Origin: CAWBLP01 sp963721065
GTDB taxonomy: Bacteria > Pseudomonadota > Alphaproteobacteria > Acetobacterales > Acetobacteraceae
DNA: 64,000 nt
Reading direction: 5' to 3'
Assembly: GCA_963721065.1 (NCBI GenBank)
Contig: CAVRHO010000008.1
Coordinates: forward strand, 248,001-312,000
The position numbers and the translations under genes are program-made. The notes beneath the pieces are model-generated. The model made no database searches. It was not told the DNA's origin and saw only the letters and a list, made by a program, of their open reading frames with translations. Below are positions 34,114 through 43,162 of the stretch, piece by piece (within the stretch, counting starts at the first letter, position 1; each line of letters opens with the position of its first letter).

Positions 34114-35882
34114 CAGCCGATCTCCTTGCATGCATCTTGCAGCCAGGCGCGCACCGGCGGGTCCAGATGCGGCCCCACCTCGGCCAGTACACGGGCATGA
34201 TACGCGTTCAGCCAGGCCAGTTCGTCGCGGGTCAGCCGGGAGGCATCGATCAGCCGGCGGTCGAAGGGCGCCAGCGTGAGTGTCTCGAAGCACAGGAACG
34301 GCCTGGCGGCGGCTTCCAGCTCCGCCGGCTGGACCAGCAGCAGGTTCTCCAGCCGGATGCCGTACGCGTTCGGCAGGTAGAAGCCGGGCTCGTTCGACAG
34401 GATCATGCCGGCGGCGATGGGAATGGGGCGGGCCAGCCGGGACAGGCTGACCGGGCCTTCGTGCACCGAAAGGTAGCTGCCGACGCCGTGGCCGGTGCCG
34501 TGGTCGTAGTCCAGCCCGGCCTGCCACAGCGCCCGCCGGGCGAACGCGTCCAGGTGCGCGCCGCCGGCGCCCTGCGGAAACACCAGCGTGGCAATGGCGA
34601 TGTGGCCCTGCAGAACGCGGGTGACCCGGTCGCGCAGCTCGGCGGGCGGATTGTCCGGGCCGGTCCAGACCGTGCGGGTGATGTCGGTGGTGCCGTCGGG
34701 GAACTGGGCGCCCGAGTCGATCAGGTACACCTCGTTCGGCCTGATCGGCCGGTTGCTCTCCGGCGTGACGCGGTAGTGGATCACCGCGCCATGCTCGCCG
34801 GCGCCGGAGATCGCCGGGAAGCTCTCGCCGCGAAACCCGTCCACCTGGCGGCGCAGGGCCAGCAACTGGTCGGCCGCCGACATCTCCGTCTCCCCGCCGC
34901 CTGGCCCAACCTGCGACAGCCAGTGCAGGAAGCGCACCATTGCCACCGCGTCGCGGGCGTGGGCATTGCGTGCGCCCTGCCGTTCCACCTCGTTCTTGCA
35001 GGCCTTGGGCAGCAGGCAGGGATCGGGGCCGGCCACCACGGTGGCACCGGCATCCCGCAACGTCTGGGCGAACCACACCGGGGAGCCCGCCGGATCCACC
35101 CGCACCCGCTTGCCGGACAGCCGCCTCAGGGCGGGGCCGAGCGCATCGCGGCCGGCGAGGGCGACGGTGTTGCCGAGGAAGGTGCGGGTGGGTTCGGGCA
35201 GCTTGGCCGGGTCCATGAACAGCTCGGTGCCGCCATCTGCGTGCACCAGCGCGAAGCCCAGCGCGAAGGGCGTGAACGGCACGTCGTCGCCGCGGATGTT
35301 CAGCAGCCAGGCAATGGAGGCCGGATCGCTCAGCACCGCCGCGTCCTGGCTGGCGGTGCGCAGCGCCGCGGCGATCTCCTGCCGCTTTTCCTCGGCGCTG
35401 CGGCCGGCATAGGCCAGGTCATGCGGCACCGCCGGCGCGGCGGGGGGCGGCGGCCGGTCGGTCCAGACCGCGTCCACCGGGTTGTGCGCCGCGGGTTGCA
35501 TGGACAGACCGGCTTCGGTGTAGCGGCCCAGCCCTTCCTGGCTGATCAGCATCGGGTCATAGCCGATCTTCGCGCCTGGTGCGGCATGCGCGGCCAGCCA
35601 GCCGGGCGGCGGCTCGTCCGTGATGTGCTTCCGCTCCCACGCCCCCTCATCCGTCTGCTCGGCCAGTTGCAGCACGTAGCGGCCATCGGTGAACACGGCG
35701 GCGCGGTCGGGCAGCACCGCCGCCAGCCCCGCACTGCCGGTGAAGCCGGTCAGCCAGGCCAGCCGCTCTGCCGCGGCGGGCACGTACTCGCCCAGATGCT
35801 CGTCGGCGCGCGGCACGATGAAGCCGTCCAGGCCCTGGCGCGCCAGTTCCGCGCGCAGCGCGGCAAGCCGGGTGCCGTTCAT
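34113..35882 (-). CDS. pepP: Xaa-Pro aminopeptidase (M24B)
   Basis: Cytosolic metallopeptidase that removes an N-terminal residue preceding proline. The 589-residue, three-domain form has two creatinase-like N domains (to about 310) and the catalytic pita-bread domain. Its dimetal ligands are visible in YLIDSGAQFPDGTTDITR (two Asp), GTGHGVGSYLSVHEG (His), GMILSNEPGFY (Glu) and FETLTLAPFD (Glu). A final 60-residue domain follows, as in eukaryote-like long aminopeptidase P. It is coupled to the MBL gene behind it. The gene symbol is by function; this form is longer than E. coli PepP. Confidence 0.92.
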   Translation of the reverse strand: MNGTRLAALRAELARQGLDGFIVPRADEHLGEYVPAAAERLAWLTGFTGSAGLAAVLPDRAAVFTDGRYVLQLAEQTDEGAWERKHITDEPPPGWLAAHAAPGAKIGYDPMLISQEGLGRYTEAGLSMQPAAHNPVDAVWTDRPPPPAAPAVPHDLAYAGRSAEEKRQEIAAALRTASQDAAVLSDPASIAWLLNIRGDDVPFTPFALGFALVHADGGTELFMDPAKLPEPTRTFLGNTVALAGRDALGPALRRLSGKRVRVDPAGSPVWFAQTLRDAGATVVAGPDPCLLPKACKNEVERQGARNAHARDAVAMVRFLHWLSQVGPGGGETEMSAADQLLALRRQVDGFRGESFPAISGAGEHGAVIHYRVTPESNRPIRPNEVYLIDSGAQFPDGTTDITRTVWTGPDNPPAELRDRVTRVLQGHIAIATLVFPQGAGGAHLDAFARRALWQAGLDYDHGTGHGVGSYLSVHEGPVSLSRLARPIPIAAGMILSNEPGFYLPNAYGIRLENLLLVQPAELEAAARPFLCFETLTLAPFDRRLIDASRLTRDELAWLNAYHARVLAEVGPHLDPPVRAWLQDACKEIG

Positions 35883-36084
35883 GCTGATCTCCTTTCAAGG
35901 CTGGGTGGCGCTTCGTTCATGACTTGGTGTCAATCCATGCGTCAGGTGCAGAGCAGGCGGGGCGAATTGGCAATTATCGCGACGGCCGCGAAATCATATG
36001 TTGCACTGCAGTAAAGCCCGGGAGCGCCGCGCCGCTCTGACGTCGCGCCAGACCCGGGTTGGACCAGGATGGGATGAGAGACCC

Positions 36085-36423
36085 ATGAGTGCCCCGATCG
36101 CCAAAGACCAACTTGCGTTCCAACTTCCCAATCTGACCTATGTGGATGCGCATTCCGAGGAGCCGAACCTCGAGCGTTCCACCCTGCCGACCGAACGGCC
36201 CGAGCCCGGTTTTGCCCACTGGCTGGCCAACCGGATCGAAGGCTTCCGCGCCTGGCGCGAGAAGCAGACGGCCGTAGCCGAGATGGAGATGCTGTCCGAC
36301 CGTGAACTGCTGGATATCGGCCTGAACCGCTCCGACCTGTACCGGGTTTTCGAACTCGACGCACAACGCCGACCTGGTTGCCCGCAGCGAGGGCTGAGTT
36401 CGGGGCCTCCGCCATCGCAGTGA
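36085..36423 (+). CDS. DUF1127 domain protein
   Basis: A 112-residue protein whose residues about 58-92 (FRAWREKQTAVAEMEMLSDRELLDIGLNRSDL) form the arginine-rich DUF1127 helix pair. In other alphaproteobacteria such proteins influence phosphate, carbon or RNA metabolism through RNA binding; here that is only family knowledge. The front 50 residues and the proline/serine-rich tail are unlike the usual 50-70 residue forms. It converges on prmA with a shared terminator hairpin. Confidence 0.85.
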   Translation: MSAPIAKDQLAFQLPNLTYVDAHSEEPNLERSTLPTERPEPGFAHWLANRIEGFRAWREKQTAVAEMEMLSDRELLDIGLNRSDLYRVFELDAQRRPGCPQRGLSSGPPPSQ

Positions 36424-36426
36424 GCA

Positions 36427-36451
36427 CGAGCGAGCCTCTCAGGCTCGCTCG
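36427..36451. terminator. Bidirectional hairpin between DUF1127 gene and prmA
   Basis: A perfect 10-bp stem (CGAGCGAGCC / GGCTCGCTCG) with a five-base loop. The prmA stop codon (36439-36441) sits in the loop, and the other gene ends three bases before the stem. There is no T run, so this is stem-only evidence. Confidence 0.6.
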
Positions 36452-37338
36452 CCGGCGGCCCGGCGGAGCACCAGCGTTGCCCATGCACCCACGACAATGA
36501 CGCGGTCCAGCCGCAAGCCCTGACGTCGGTGCGCCGCCAGCACGGCCCGTGCCTGGTTGGTCAGCAACCCCGACAGGATCGCCGTGCCCCCCGGCGCCAG
36601 ATGCGTGGCAAGATCCCTGGCCATGACGCACAGCGGGCGGGCCAGGATGTTGGCAAACACCAGATCATAGGGACCCGCCGCGCGCACCCGCGCGTCGTGC
36701 CAGCCGTCGGCCCGCACCGGCCGCACGCGCTGCGCGACGCCGTTGAGCGCGGCGTTTTCCCGTGCCACGCGCACCGACCATGGCTCGATGTCGGTCGCCA
36801 GCACCGGCCGGAGCAACAGCCGGGCGGCGGCGATCGCCAGGATGCCGGAGCCGGTACCCATGTCCAGAAGGCGCCGTGGCCGCCGGTGCGCCACGTGCTC
36901 CAGCGCCTGCAGGCAGCCGCTGGTGGACCCGTGCTCGCCGGAACCGAAGGCCAGGCCGGCGTCCAGCAGCAGCGTGATCCGGCCGGGAACGGCGAGCGGC
37001 GGCAGATGCGTGCCGCGTATGGCGAACCGGCGGCCGATGCGCTGTTCCGGGAACCCGGCGTAGCTGCGGGCCAGCCAGCCTTCCGCCGGCGTCTCGCTGC
37101 GCTCCAGCGGGATGCCGAGGCCGGTCAGGCTCGCCGCCAGGGCGACGGCAGCGGCCAGCTCCGCCTCCCGCGTGCCCACCGGCTTCACGCCTTCCACGCG
37201 CCAGTTCCCGGTGGCCTCGTCCCGGAAGAAGCCCACCGTGTCGCAGGCGCTGTCCAGCGCGGCTTCATAGGCTTCCAGCGCCGTTTCCGGGACGGTGACG
37301 CTGACGGTTTCCAGACGGGCGATATGGCGGGACGGCAT
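36439..37338 (-). CDS. prmA: Ribosomal protein L11 methyltransferase
   Basis: SAM-dependent enzyme that methylates L11 of the large ribosomal subunit. The 299-residue protein starts MPSRHIARLETVSV. It has the L11-recognition N domain to about 110, the motif LAFGSGEHGSTSGCLQALE near 136, the SAM site LLDMGTGSGILAIAA near 170, and the catalytic-loop motif DLVFANILARPL near 230 (N-I-L in place of the usual N-I-L/V-A). A longer frame to 37422 has no support. Divergent from the tRNA-Thr gene. Confidence 0.93.
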   Translation of the reverse strand: MPSRHIARLETVSVTVPETALEAYEAALDSACDTVGFFRDEATGNWRVEGVKPVGTREAELAAAVALAASLTGLGIPLERSETPAEGWLARSYAGFPEQRIGRRFAIRGTHLPPLAVPGRITLLLDAGLAFGSGEHGSTSGCLQALEHVAHRRPRRLLDMGTGSGILAIAAARLLLRPVLATDIEPWSVRVARENAALNGVAQRVRPVRADGWHDARVRAAGPYDLVFANILARPLCVMARDLATHLAPGGTAILSGLLTNQARAVLAAHRRQGLRLDRVIVVGAWATLVLRRAAGERA

Positions 37339-37491
37339 AAGCCAGTGGCATACATGCCGCCGGGACAACGGACCAGCCCGGGATATCCGCGGCGGCGCTG
37401 CCGAAGCGAGGCGGCATGCCACAAGCGCCGCGATCGGGCTTGCGTCGCGGTGATCCAGCGTCTAGGAACTGCCGGCCGTTCGGGCCCGCGC

Positions 37492-37566
<75 letters not shown>

Positions 37567-37871
37567 CCAGCACACGTCAAAACGCCACTGACGAACCCAC
37601 TGACGAACCGTGGAAGCATGTCACCGGTTCGCACCAGCCATGCTGTCCGTACCATGGCAGCCGCCCCTGTCGCGTGATCGTCACGTCAGGCCGCCACCGT
37701 GTGTTCCATCACGCCCTTTGCTCAGGCCCGAGAAACGGATTCGGCCCGGGCTTCGCCGCCATGCAGGTACCGGACGGCCACGCCGGGACCGCATCACCCG
37801 ATCACGCGCCCGGCCGGCATCAGAAGGCCGGCCGGGCCCCCTCCCCGGGTGGCCCGCGTGTCCCGGGCGGC

Positions 37872-39482
37872 TCAGTATCCCAACGCCAGCCCGTCCTTCC
37901 GCGGCTCCGACCCCGCCACCAGGCAGCCGCGCGCCCGGTCGATCCAGATCGCCTGCCCGCCGCCGTGCGGCCGCTCGATCAGTTCCGGCTCGTGGCCCAT
38001 GCGCGCCAGGCGGTCCACCACGTCGGCGGGGATGCCGCGCTCGATCTGCAGCTTGCCCTTCAGCGGCAGCACGCGCGGCAGGTCGATCGCCTCCTGGATG
38101 TCCAGCCCGTATTCCAGCAGGTTGGTCAGCAGCCAGGAGTGCCCCATCGGCTGGTAATGCCCGCCCATCACGCCGAACGGCATCACGGCGTGAGCTCCCC
38201 CTGGGCCGTTCTGCGTCAGCATGCCCGGAATGATGGTGTGCATCGGCCGCTTGCGCGGGGCGATGCAGTTCGGGTGCCCGCGCTCCACCCGGAACCCGAA
38301 CCCCCGGTTCTGCAGCATCACCCCCGACCGCTCGGCCAGGATGCCGGACCCGAACCCCTCGAACAGCGAGTTGATGAAGCTGCACGCATTCCCGTCCTGG
38401 TCCACCACGCACAGGTAGATCGTGTCGCGGTGCGGCGGCATCAGCGCCTCGCCGGCCAGAGGCAACTGGCGCATCGCGACGTCGTCGCGGATCAGCGCGC
38501 GCAGGTCCGACAGGTACTCGGCCGACAGCAGCTTCTGCACCGGCACGTCCACCTGCGACATGTCGGCCACGAAGGCGTCGCGGTCGCGATAGGCCAGGCG
38601 GGCGGCCTCGATATGGCGGTGCAGGCGGGTGACGCCCAGCGGGCCGTCGGGCGCGGTGTCCAGCCCGCCCAGCATGCCCAGGATCATCAGCCCGATGATG
38701 CCCTGCCCGTTCGGCGGAATCTGCCACACGTCGTAGCCGCGCCAGTTCAGCGTGATCGGCTCCACGAAGTCGGCGTTGGTCAGCCCGGCGGCGAAGTCCT
38801 CCTCGGTCTGCAGGCCGCCGCGGGCGCGCAGGGTGGCAACGATGTCGGCCGCCACGGCGCCTTCGTAGAACGCCTTCGCACCGTTCTTGGCGATCGCGCG
38901 CAGCGTCTCGGCCAGCGCCGGCTGCACGAAACGGTCACCGGGCCTGGGCGCGGCGCCGTTGGGCAGGAAGGCGTGGGTGCCGTTCTTGCGCAGCTTCGGC
39001 TCCAGCCGCTGCCAGTCCCAGGCCACTTTCGGCGATACCGGGAAGCCTTCGGCGGCGAAACGGATGGCCGGCTGCAGCAGCTCGTCCAGCCCCTTGCGGC
39101 CATGCGCCGCCAGCAGCGTCTCCCACGCGTTGATCGCGCCGGGGATGGTCACCGCATGCGCCGAGGTGTTCTCCAGCGCGGTGATCCCCTGCTGCTCATA
39201 CCAGTCGATCGAGGCGGCGGCGGCGGCGCGGCCCGACCCGTTCAGCGCGATCGGCTTGCCGGACCCGGCCGGCGTGTACAGGCAGAAGCAGTCGCCGCCG
39301 ATGCCGGTGGATTGCGGCTCGATCACGCACTGCACCGCGCAGGCGGCCACCGCGGCGTCCAGCGCATTGCCGCCGGCCCGCAACACGTCCAGCGCGGTAA
39401 GGGTCGCCGCGGGCATGGAGGTGGCAGCCATTCCGTGGGTGGCATAGACCGGGCTGCGGCCGGGGAAATGGTAGTCGCGCAT
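37872..39482 (-). CDS. Gamma-glutamyltransferase family protein
   Basis: A 536-residue Ntn-hydrolase. The nucleophile Thr 354 (PPHRDTIYLCVVDQDGNACS) heads the small subunit, so self-cleavage before it is expected. N-terminal GNALDAAVAACAVQCVIEP and IGGDCFCLY and the late PNCIAPRKRPMHTIIPGM are family segments. There is no signal peptide, unlike the classic periplasmic Ggt, so it is probably cytoplasmic and may hydrolyse another gamma-glutamyl or acyl-amide compound (some relatives are cephalosporin acylase-like). A longer start at 39557 is not supported. Confidence 0.9.
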   Translation of the reverse strand: MRDYHFPGRSPVYATHGMAATSMPAATLTALDVLRAGGNALDAAVAACAVQCVIEPQSTGIGGDCFCLYTPAGSGKPIALNGSGRAAAAASIDWYEQQGITALENTSAHAVTIPGAINAWETLLAAHGRKGLDELLQPAIRFAAEGFPVSPKVAWDWQRLEPKLRKNGTHAFLPNGAAPRPGDRFVQPALAETLRAIAKNGAKAFYEGAVAADIVATLRARGGLQTEEDFAAGLTNADFVEPITLNWRGYDVWQIPPNGQGIIGLMILGMLGGLDTAPDGPLGVTRLHRHIEAARLAYRDRDAFVADMSQVDVPVQKLLSAEYLSDLRALIRDDVAMRQLPLAGEALMPPHRDTIYLCVVDQDGNACSFINSLFEGFGSGILAERSGVMLQNRGFGFRVERGHPNCIAPRKRPMHTIIPGMLTQNGPGGAHAVMPFGVMGGHYQPMGHSWLLTNLLEYGLDIQEAIDLPRVLPLKGKLQIERGIPADVVDRLARMGHEPELIERPHGGGQAIWIDRARGCLVAGSEPRKDGLALGY

Positions 39483-39604
39483 CGGACGGGCTTCCTGGCA
39501 GATGACGTTTCCGCGAAGCTGCCGCGTGTGCCCCGGTTTGGCAATGCACGCCGGCATGGCATGATCGGCGGCCGCCGCAAAGGGGACAGCCCAAAGGGGA
39601 CAGC

Positions 39605-39946
39605 ATGCCGGACACGATCAGCTACGCCGACTTCGAGCGGGTGGACATCCGCGTCGGCACCATCATCGAGGCCCAGGCTTTCCCGGAAGCGCGCAAGCCG
39701 GCCATCAAGCTGACGATCGACTTCGGGCCCGAGATCGGAACGAAACGGTCCTCCGCGCAGCTCACCGTGCACTACCGGCCGGATCAGTTGATCGGGCGGC
39801 AGGTCTGCGCCGTGGTCAACTTCCCCCCGCGCCAGATCGGCCCGTTCCTCAGCGAGGTGCTCACCCTGGGCATGCCGGACGAGGATGGCGCGGTCGTTCT
39901 GATCAAGCCGGACTTCAAAGTGCCCAACGGCGGCCGGCTGTTCTGA
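39605..39946 (+). CDS. CsaA-like tRNA-binding protein
   Basis: A 113-residue OB-fold protein of the CsaA/Trbp111 type. FERVDIRVGTIIEAQAFPEARKPA, LTVHYRPDQLIGRQVCAVVNFPPRQIGPF and the end segment match the whole family length. Known members bind the elbow of tRNA or act as weak chaperones. The metG in this window lacks the equivalent C-terminal domain, so this protein could act as a free tRNA-binding factor; that link is inference. Confidence 0.9.
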   Translation: MPDTISYADFERVDIRVGTIIEAQAFPEARKPAIKLTIDFGPEIGTKRSSAQLTVHYRPDQLIGRQVCAVVNFPPRQIGPFLSEVLTLGMPDEDGAVVLIKPDFKVPNGGRLF

Positions 39947-40203
39947 TCCGCGTCCACGGGATTGGTCGGCGCGCCGGTTCCGCACGATCAACCATACTCC
40001 CGTGCAAGTGAAAACCGATGGATCGGGCGTAATGTACGGTCCTGGGCCCGGGCACGTTTGTCGAAAGACATGCGCGTCACAATCAGGGTAGCGGCCTGGA
40101 CCGTATTGCTTCTGCCATCCTAAGTCATTCTCCGGACCAGGACGACGGCATCGCGCGCCGATGCCGCGGCCGGCACCAACACACCGCAACGGGAGCCCGA
40201 AGA
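39947..40203. other. Leader region of the quinoprotein gene
   Basis: No gene. This is the probable promoter region of the PQQ dehydrogenase; AT-richer patches occur near 40010-40035 and 40100-40135 but no box can be assigned with confidence. Confidence 0.4.
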
Positions 40204-42054
40204 ATGGATGCAAAGCCCGCGACACCTGTGCGCGCCAGAGCCTGGCGGTTTGCGGCAGCCTGCATCCTGGGTCTCGGCCTGCCGTTGCTGGCCGCCGGAC
40301 CGGCCGGCGCCCAGGCGGCGCCGTCGTCACATCAGCAGAGCACCGACTGGTCGTACTACGGCAACAACCTGCTCAATCAGCGCTATCAGAACCTCGACCA
40401 GATCAACCCGTCCAACGTGTCGCACCTGCAGCCGGCCTGGGTGTTCCACACCGGGCACATCGCGGTGCACGAGTCCTTCGAAGACTCCCCCATCGAGGTG
40501 AACGGCACCGTCTATGTCTCCACCGGCACGGACAAGGTGTTCGCGCTGGATGCGGCCAGCGGCAAGCAGAAGTGGGTGTACCGTCCGAGCGACATGCCGC
40601 CGCTGAAGAAACTGCCGATCTGTTGCGGCCACGACAACCGCGGCGTGGCTTACGGTGACGGCAAGATCTTCCTGGCACGCCTCGATGGTACGCTGGTGGC
40701 GCTGAACGCGCAGACCGGCCAAAAGGAGTGGCAGGCCACGGTGGCGCCCTGGCAAAAGGGCTACAGTGAAACAATGGCGCCGCAATATGCCGATGGCCTG
40801 GTGATCGTCGGTGTCTCCGGCGGCGAATACGCGATCCAGGGCCGCGTCACCGCGTACGACGCCAAAACCGGAAAGCAGGTCTGGCGCTTCGATACGATCA
40901 AGCCGGACACCTGGGCGGGTAATTCCGGCAAGAACGGCGGTGTCCCGGTCTGGGGCAATCCGTCGGTCGATCCGAAGCTGGGCCTGGTCTATGTCGTCAC
41001 CGGCAACGCCTCGCCCAACTTCAACGGGTCGCACCGCGCCGGCAGCAACCTGTATGCGGCCTCCGACGTCGCGCTCGACCTGAAGACCGGCAAGATCCGC
41101 TGGTATTTCCAGGAAGTGCATCACGACATCTGGGACTACGACGGCCCCAGCCCGGACCTGCTGTTCACCCTGCACCGCGACGGCCACGCCCTGCCCGCGC
41201 TCGGCCACTGCGGCAAGGACGGCCAGTACTTCATCCTGAACCGCGAGACCGGCAAGCCGCTGTTCAAGGTGACCGAGAAGAAGATGCCGCAGAAGCCCAC
41301 CTGGCAGCATCCGTGGCCGACACAGCCGATCTCCTCCGTGCAGCCGCTGACGCCGATCGGCCTGCAGAACCCGCCGAAAGGTTACGGCTACAACTACCAG
41401 CCCTACTTCACGCCGCCGACCGAGCCGATGCCCGTCGAGCAGCCGGGAACGGAAGCCGGCTGCGAATGGCCCCCCGCGGCCTTCAGCCCCCGCACCGGCG
41501 ACATCTATTACGGCGCGCGCTACGAGCCCACGGGCTTCAAGGGCGAGAAGGGCAAGCTGAAGCACCCCGACAACACCAGCAAGAGCCTGGGATCCGCCTT
41601 CGTGCGTCCCCTGCCCGGCCTGCATTTCCACGGCTATTTCGGTGCGACCAGCACGCAGACCGGCAAGATCGTGTGGAAAAAGAAGCTCGGCGAAGCGCCG
41701 CTGACCGGGCCCGCCGTGGCCGGCGACCTGGTGTTCTATGGCGAAACCGACGGCAAGATTCATGCGGTTGACGCGAAGACCGGCAAGACGCTGTGGAGCT
41801 TCAACGTTCCCAAGAAGATCAGGAACGCCGGCGGCGCAGACGGTGCGTTCAGCGTCTATCAGGTGGACGGCCGCGAATACGTCATCAGCGTCTTCGGCGG
41901 CAGCGCGATGGAGCGACACCTGAACGAGAAATCACCCGTCGGCGACGCGATCGTCGCCTTCGCCCTGCCCCAGGGCCAGAACCAAAGCCAGGGCCAGGAC
42001 CAAAGCGAGGGCAGCAGTTCATCCGGCGGACACGGCAACGGCCAGCACGGATGA
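40204..42054 (+). CDS. PQQ-dependent periplasmic dehydrogenase
   Basis: Eight-bladed quinoprotein that oxidises an alcohol, aldose or similar substrate in the periplasm. The 616 residues open with a signal peptide (cleavage near AGAQA-A, residues 35-38). Residues visible: adjacent Cys 140-141 (LPICCGHD) for the disulfide over PQQ, metal ligands Glu 208 (SGGEY) and Asn 268 (TGNASP), and catalytic Asp 311 in WDYDG. Asp 313, two residues on, is the position that is Ala in calcium MxaF and Asp in lanthanide XoxF. Tryptophan-docking repeats (TGKxxW) recur. No cytochrome c domain is fused. The last 30 residues are Gln/Ser/Gly-rich. It lies 94 bp before pqqA. Confidence 0.93.
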   Translation: MDAKPATPVRARAWRFAAACILGLGLPLLAAGPAGAQAAPSSHQQSTDWSYYGNNLLNQRYQNLDQINPSNVSHLQPAWVFHTGHIAVHESFEDSPIEVNGTVYVSTGTDKVFALDAASGKQKWVYRPSDMPPLKKLPICCGHDNRGVAYGDGKIFLARLDGTLVALNAQTGQKEWQATVAPWQKGYSETMAPQYADGLVIVGVSGGEYAIQGRVTAYDAKTGKQVWRFDTIKPDTWAGNSGKNGGVPVWGNPSVDPKLGLVYVVTGNASPNFNGSHRAGSNLYAASDVALDLKTGKIRWYFQEVHHDIWDYDGPSPDLLFTLHRDGHALPALGHCGKDGQYFILNRETGKPLFKVTEKKMPQKPTWQHPWPTQPISSVQPLTPIGLQNPPKGYGYNYQPYFTPPTEPMPVEQPGTEAGCEWPPAAFSPRTGDIYYGARYEPTGFKGEKGKLKHPDNTSKSLGSAFVRPLPGLHFHGYFGATSTQTGKIVWKKKLGEAPLTGPAVAGDLVFYGETDGKIHAVDAKTGKTLWSFNVPKKIRNAGGADGAFSVYQVDGREYVISVFGGSAMERHLNEKSPVGDAIVAFALPQGQNQSQGQDQSEGSSSSGGHGNGQHG

Positions 42055-42066
42055 GCACCGGGCGGT

Positions 42067-42088
42067 GTCCCGCCGACCCACGCGGGAC
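42067..42088. promoter_or_regulatory. Hairpin between the dehydrogenase and pqqA
   Basis: GTCCCGC and GCGGGAC make a perfect 7-bp stem with an eight-base loop, 13 bases after the dehydrogenase stop. A second inverted repeat (GGTGCC ACAT GGCACC, 42107-42122) follows. They could reduce read-through or stabilise transcript ends so that dehydrogenase and pqq mRNA levels differ. Confidence 0.5.
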
Positions 42089-42148
42089 GCCGCACACCAC
42101 CCCACCGGTGCCACATGGCACCCGCACTGCAAACCCAGGAGGCAAACT

Positions 42149-42226
42149 ATGCGCTGGACACGTCCCCGCATCCGCGAGATCCGCATCGGCATGGAAATCA
42201 ACGGCTATCTGCCTGCGGAACTCTGA
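42149..42226 (+). CDS. pqqA: PQQ precursor peptide
   Basis: Twenty-five residues, MRWTRPRIREIRIGMEINGYLPAEL. The Glu and Tyr that PqqE crosslinks to make PQQ are Glu 16 and Tyr 20, spaced as required (E-I-N-G-Y). CCAGGAGGC is a strong ribosome site. It is directly upstream of pqqB and belongs to a pqqABCDE operon. Confidence 0.97.
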   Translation: MRWTRPRIREIRIGMEINGYLPAEL

Positions 42227-42250
42227 CAGTACGGCAACCGGATCCGACAC

Positions 42251-43162
42251 ATGACGCAGGAACCCAACCGACTCCGCGCCATCGTGCTCGGCTCCGGCGC
42301 CGGTGGCGGCGTGCCGCAATGGAACTGCGCCTGCCCGGTCTGCGCACGCGCCCGCGCCGGCGATCCAAGCGTGCCGCACCGCACCCAGGCGAGCGTCGCC
42401 GTCTCCGCCGATGGCACGCACTGGCTGCTGATCTGCGCCTCTCCGGACCTGCGTCAGCAGATGCAGCAGACACCGACGCTGGCGCCGCACGGCCTGCGTC
42501 ACTCACCCCTGTTCGGCGTGGTGCTGATCAACGCGGAGATCGATGGCATTGCCGGATTGCTGAGCCTGCGCGAAGGCCATCCCTTCACGCTGTTCGCCCC
42601 GCACGCAATCCAGACGGAACTGCGGCAAAACCCGGTGTTCGATGTGCTGACCGCCGATCGCGTGCAACGACGCGACGTCGTGCCCGACAATCCAATGGAT
42701 TGCGGCTTCGGCCTGACGCTGACCGTGCTGCCCATGCCCGGCAAGCCACCGCTGTACCGCGAAGCGCACGACAGCGAAGCCCCGCCCGGCGAACCGGTCT
42801 ATGCCGCGCTCGTGGAATCCGCCGGGCACCGCATTCTGGTCGCGCCCGCCTGTGCTTCGGTGGATGCAACGGTCCGCGACCTGGCCGGCCGCTGCGACGT
42901 GCTGCTGTTCGACGGCACCGTGTTCACCGACGACGAATTGATCACCGCCGGTGTCGGCCGGAAAACCGGCCGGCGTATGGGTCACGTGCCGTTGTCCGGG
43001 CCCGACGGCGCCCTCGCCGCGTTGTCCGGCGTTCCGGCCCGTCGCATCCTGCTCCACGTCAACAACACCAACCCCGTGCTGATCGCCGGATCGCCGGAGC
43101 GACGCCATGTGGAGGCCGCCGGATGGGAAGTCGCTTACGACGGAATGGAGGTGACACTGTGA
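42251..43162 (+). CDS. pqqB: PQQ biosynthesis protein PqqB
   Basis: Metallo-beta-lactamase-fold hydroxylase that acts on the crosslinked Glu-Tyr before ring closure. The 303 residues start with the typical VLGSGAGGGVPQWNCACPVC (residues 12-31, whose Cys pair binds zinc) and carry HVNNTNPVL near 272. The canonical metal loop is altered to LINAEIDGIAGLL, where many MBL proteins have HxHxDH; this loss of His is normal for PqqB. The stop overlaps the pqqC start (GTGA). Confidence 0.96.
   Translation: MTQEPNRLRAIVLGSGAGGGVPQWNCACPVCARARAGDPSVPHRTQASVAVSADGTHWLLICASPDLRQQMQQTPTLAPHGLRHSPLFGVVLINAEIDGIAGLLSLREGHPFTLFAPHAIQTELRQNPVFDVLTADRVQRRDVVPDNPMDCGFGLTLTVLPMPGKPPLYREAHDSEAPPGEPVYAALVESAGHRILVAPACASVDATVRDLAGRCDVLLFDGTVFTDDELITAGVGRKTGRRMGHVPLSGPDGALAALSGVPARRILLHVNNTNPVLIAGSPERRHVEAAGWEVAYDGMEVTL

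Noticed and set aside
39605..39946. Detached C-terminal domain of the metG at 2628
   Set aside because: It has its own start, full CsaA length and lies 35 kb away; a stand-alone gene is the simpler reading.
40204..42054. Calling the quinoprotein methanol dehydrogenase XoxF or MxaF
   Set aside because: Metal-site residues allow it, but overall segments differ from both and no MxaG/XoxG cytochrome or MxaJ partner is present.
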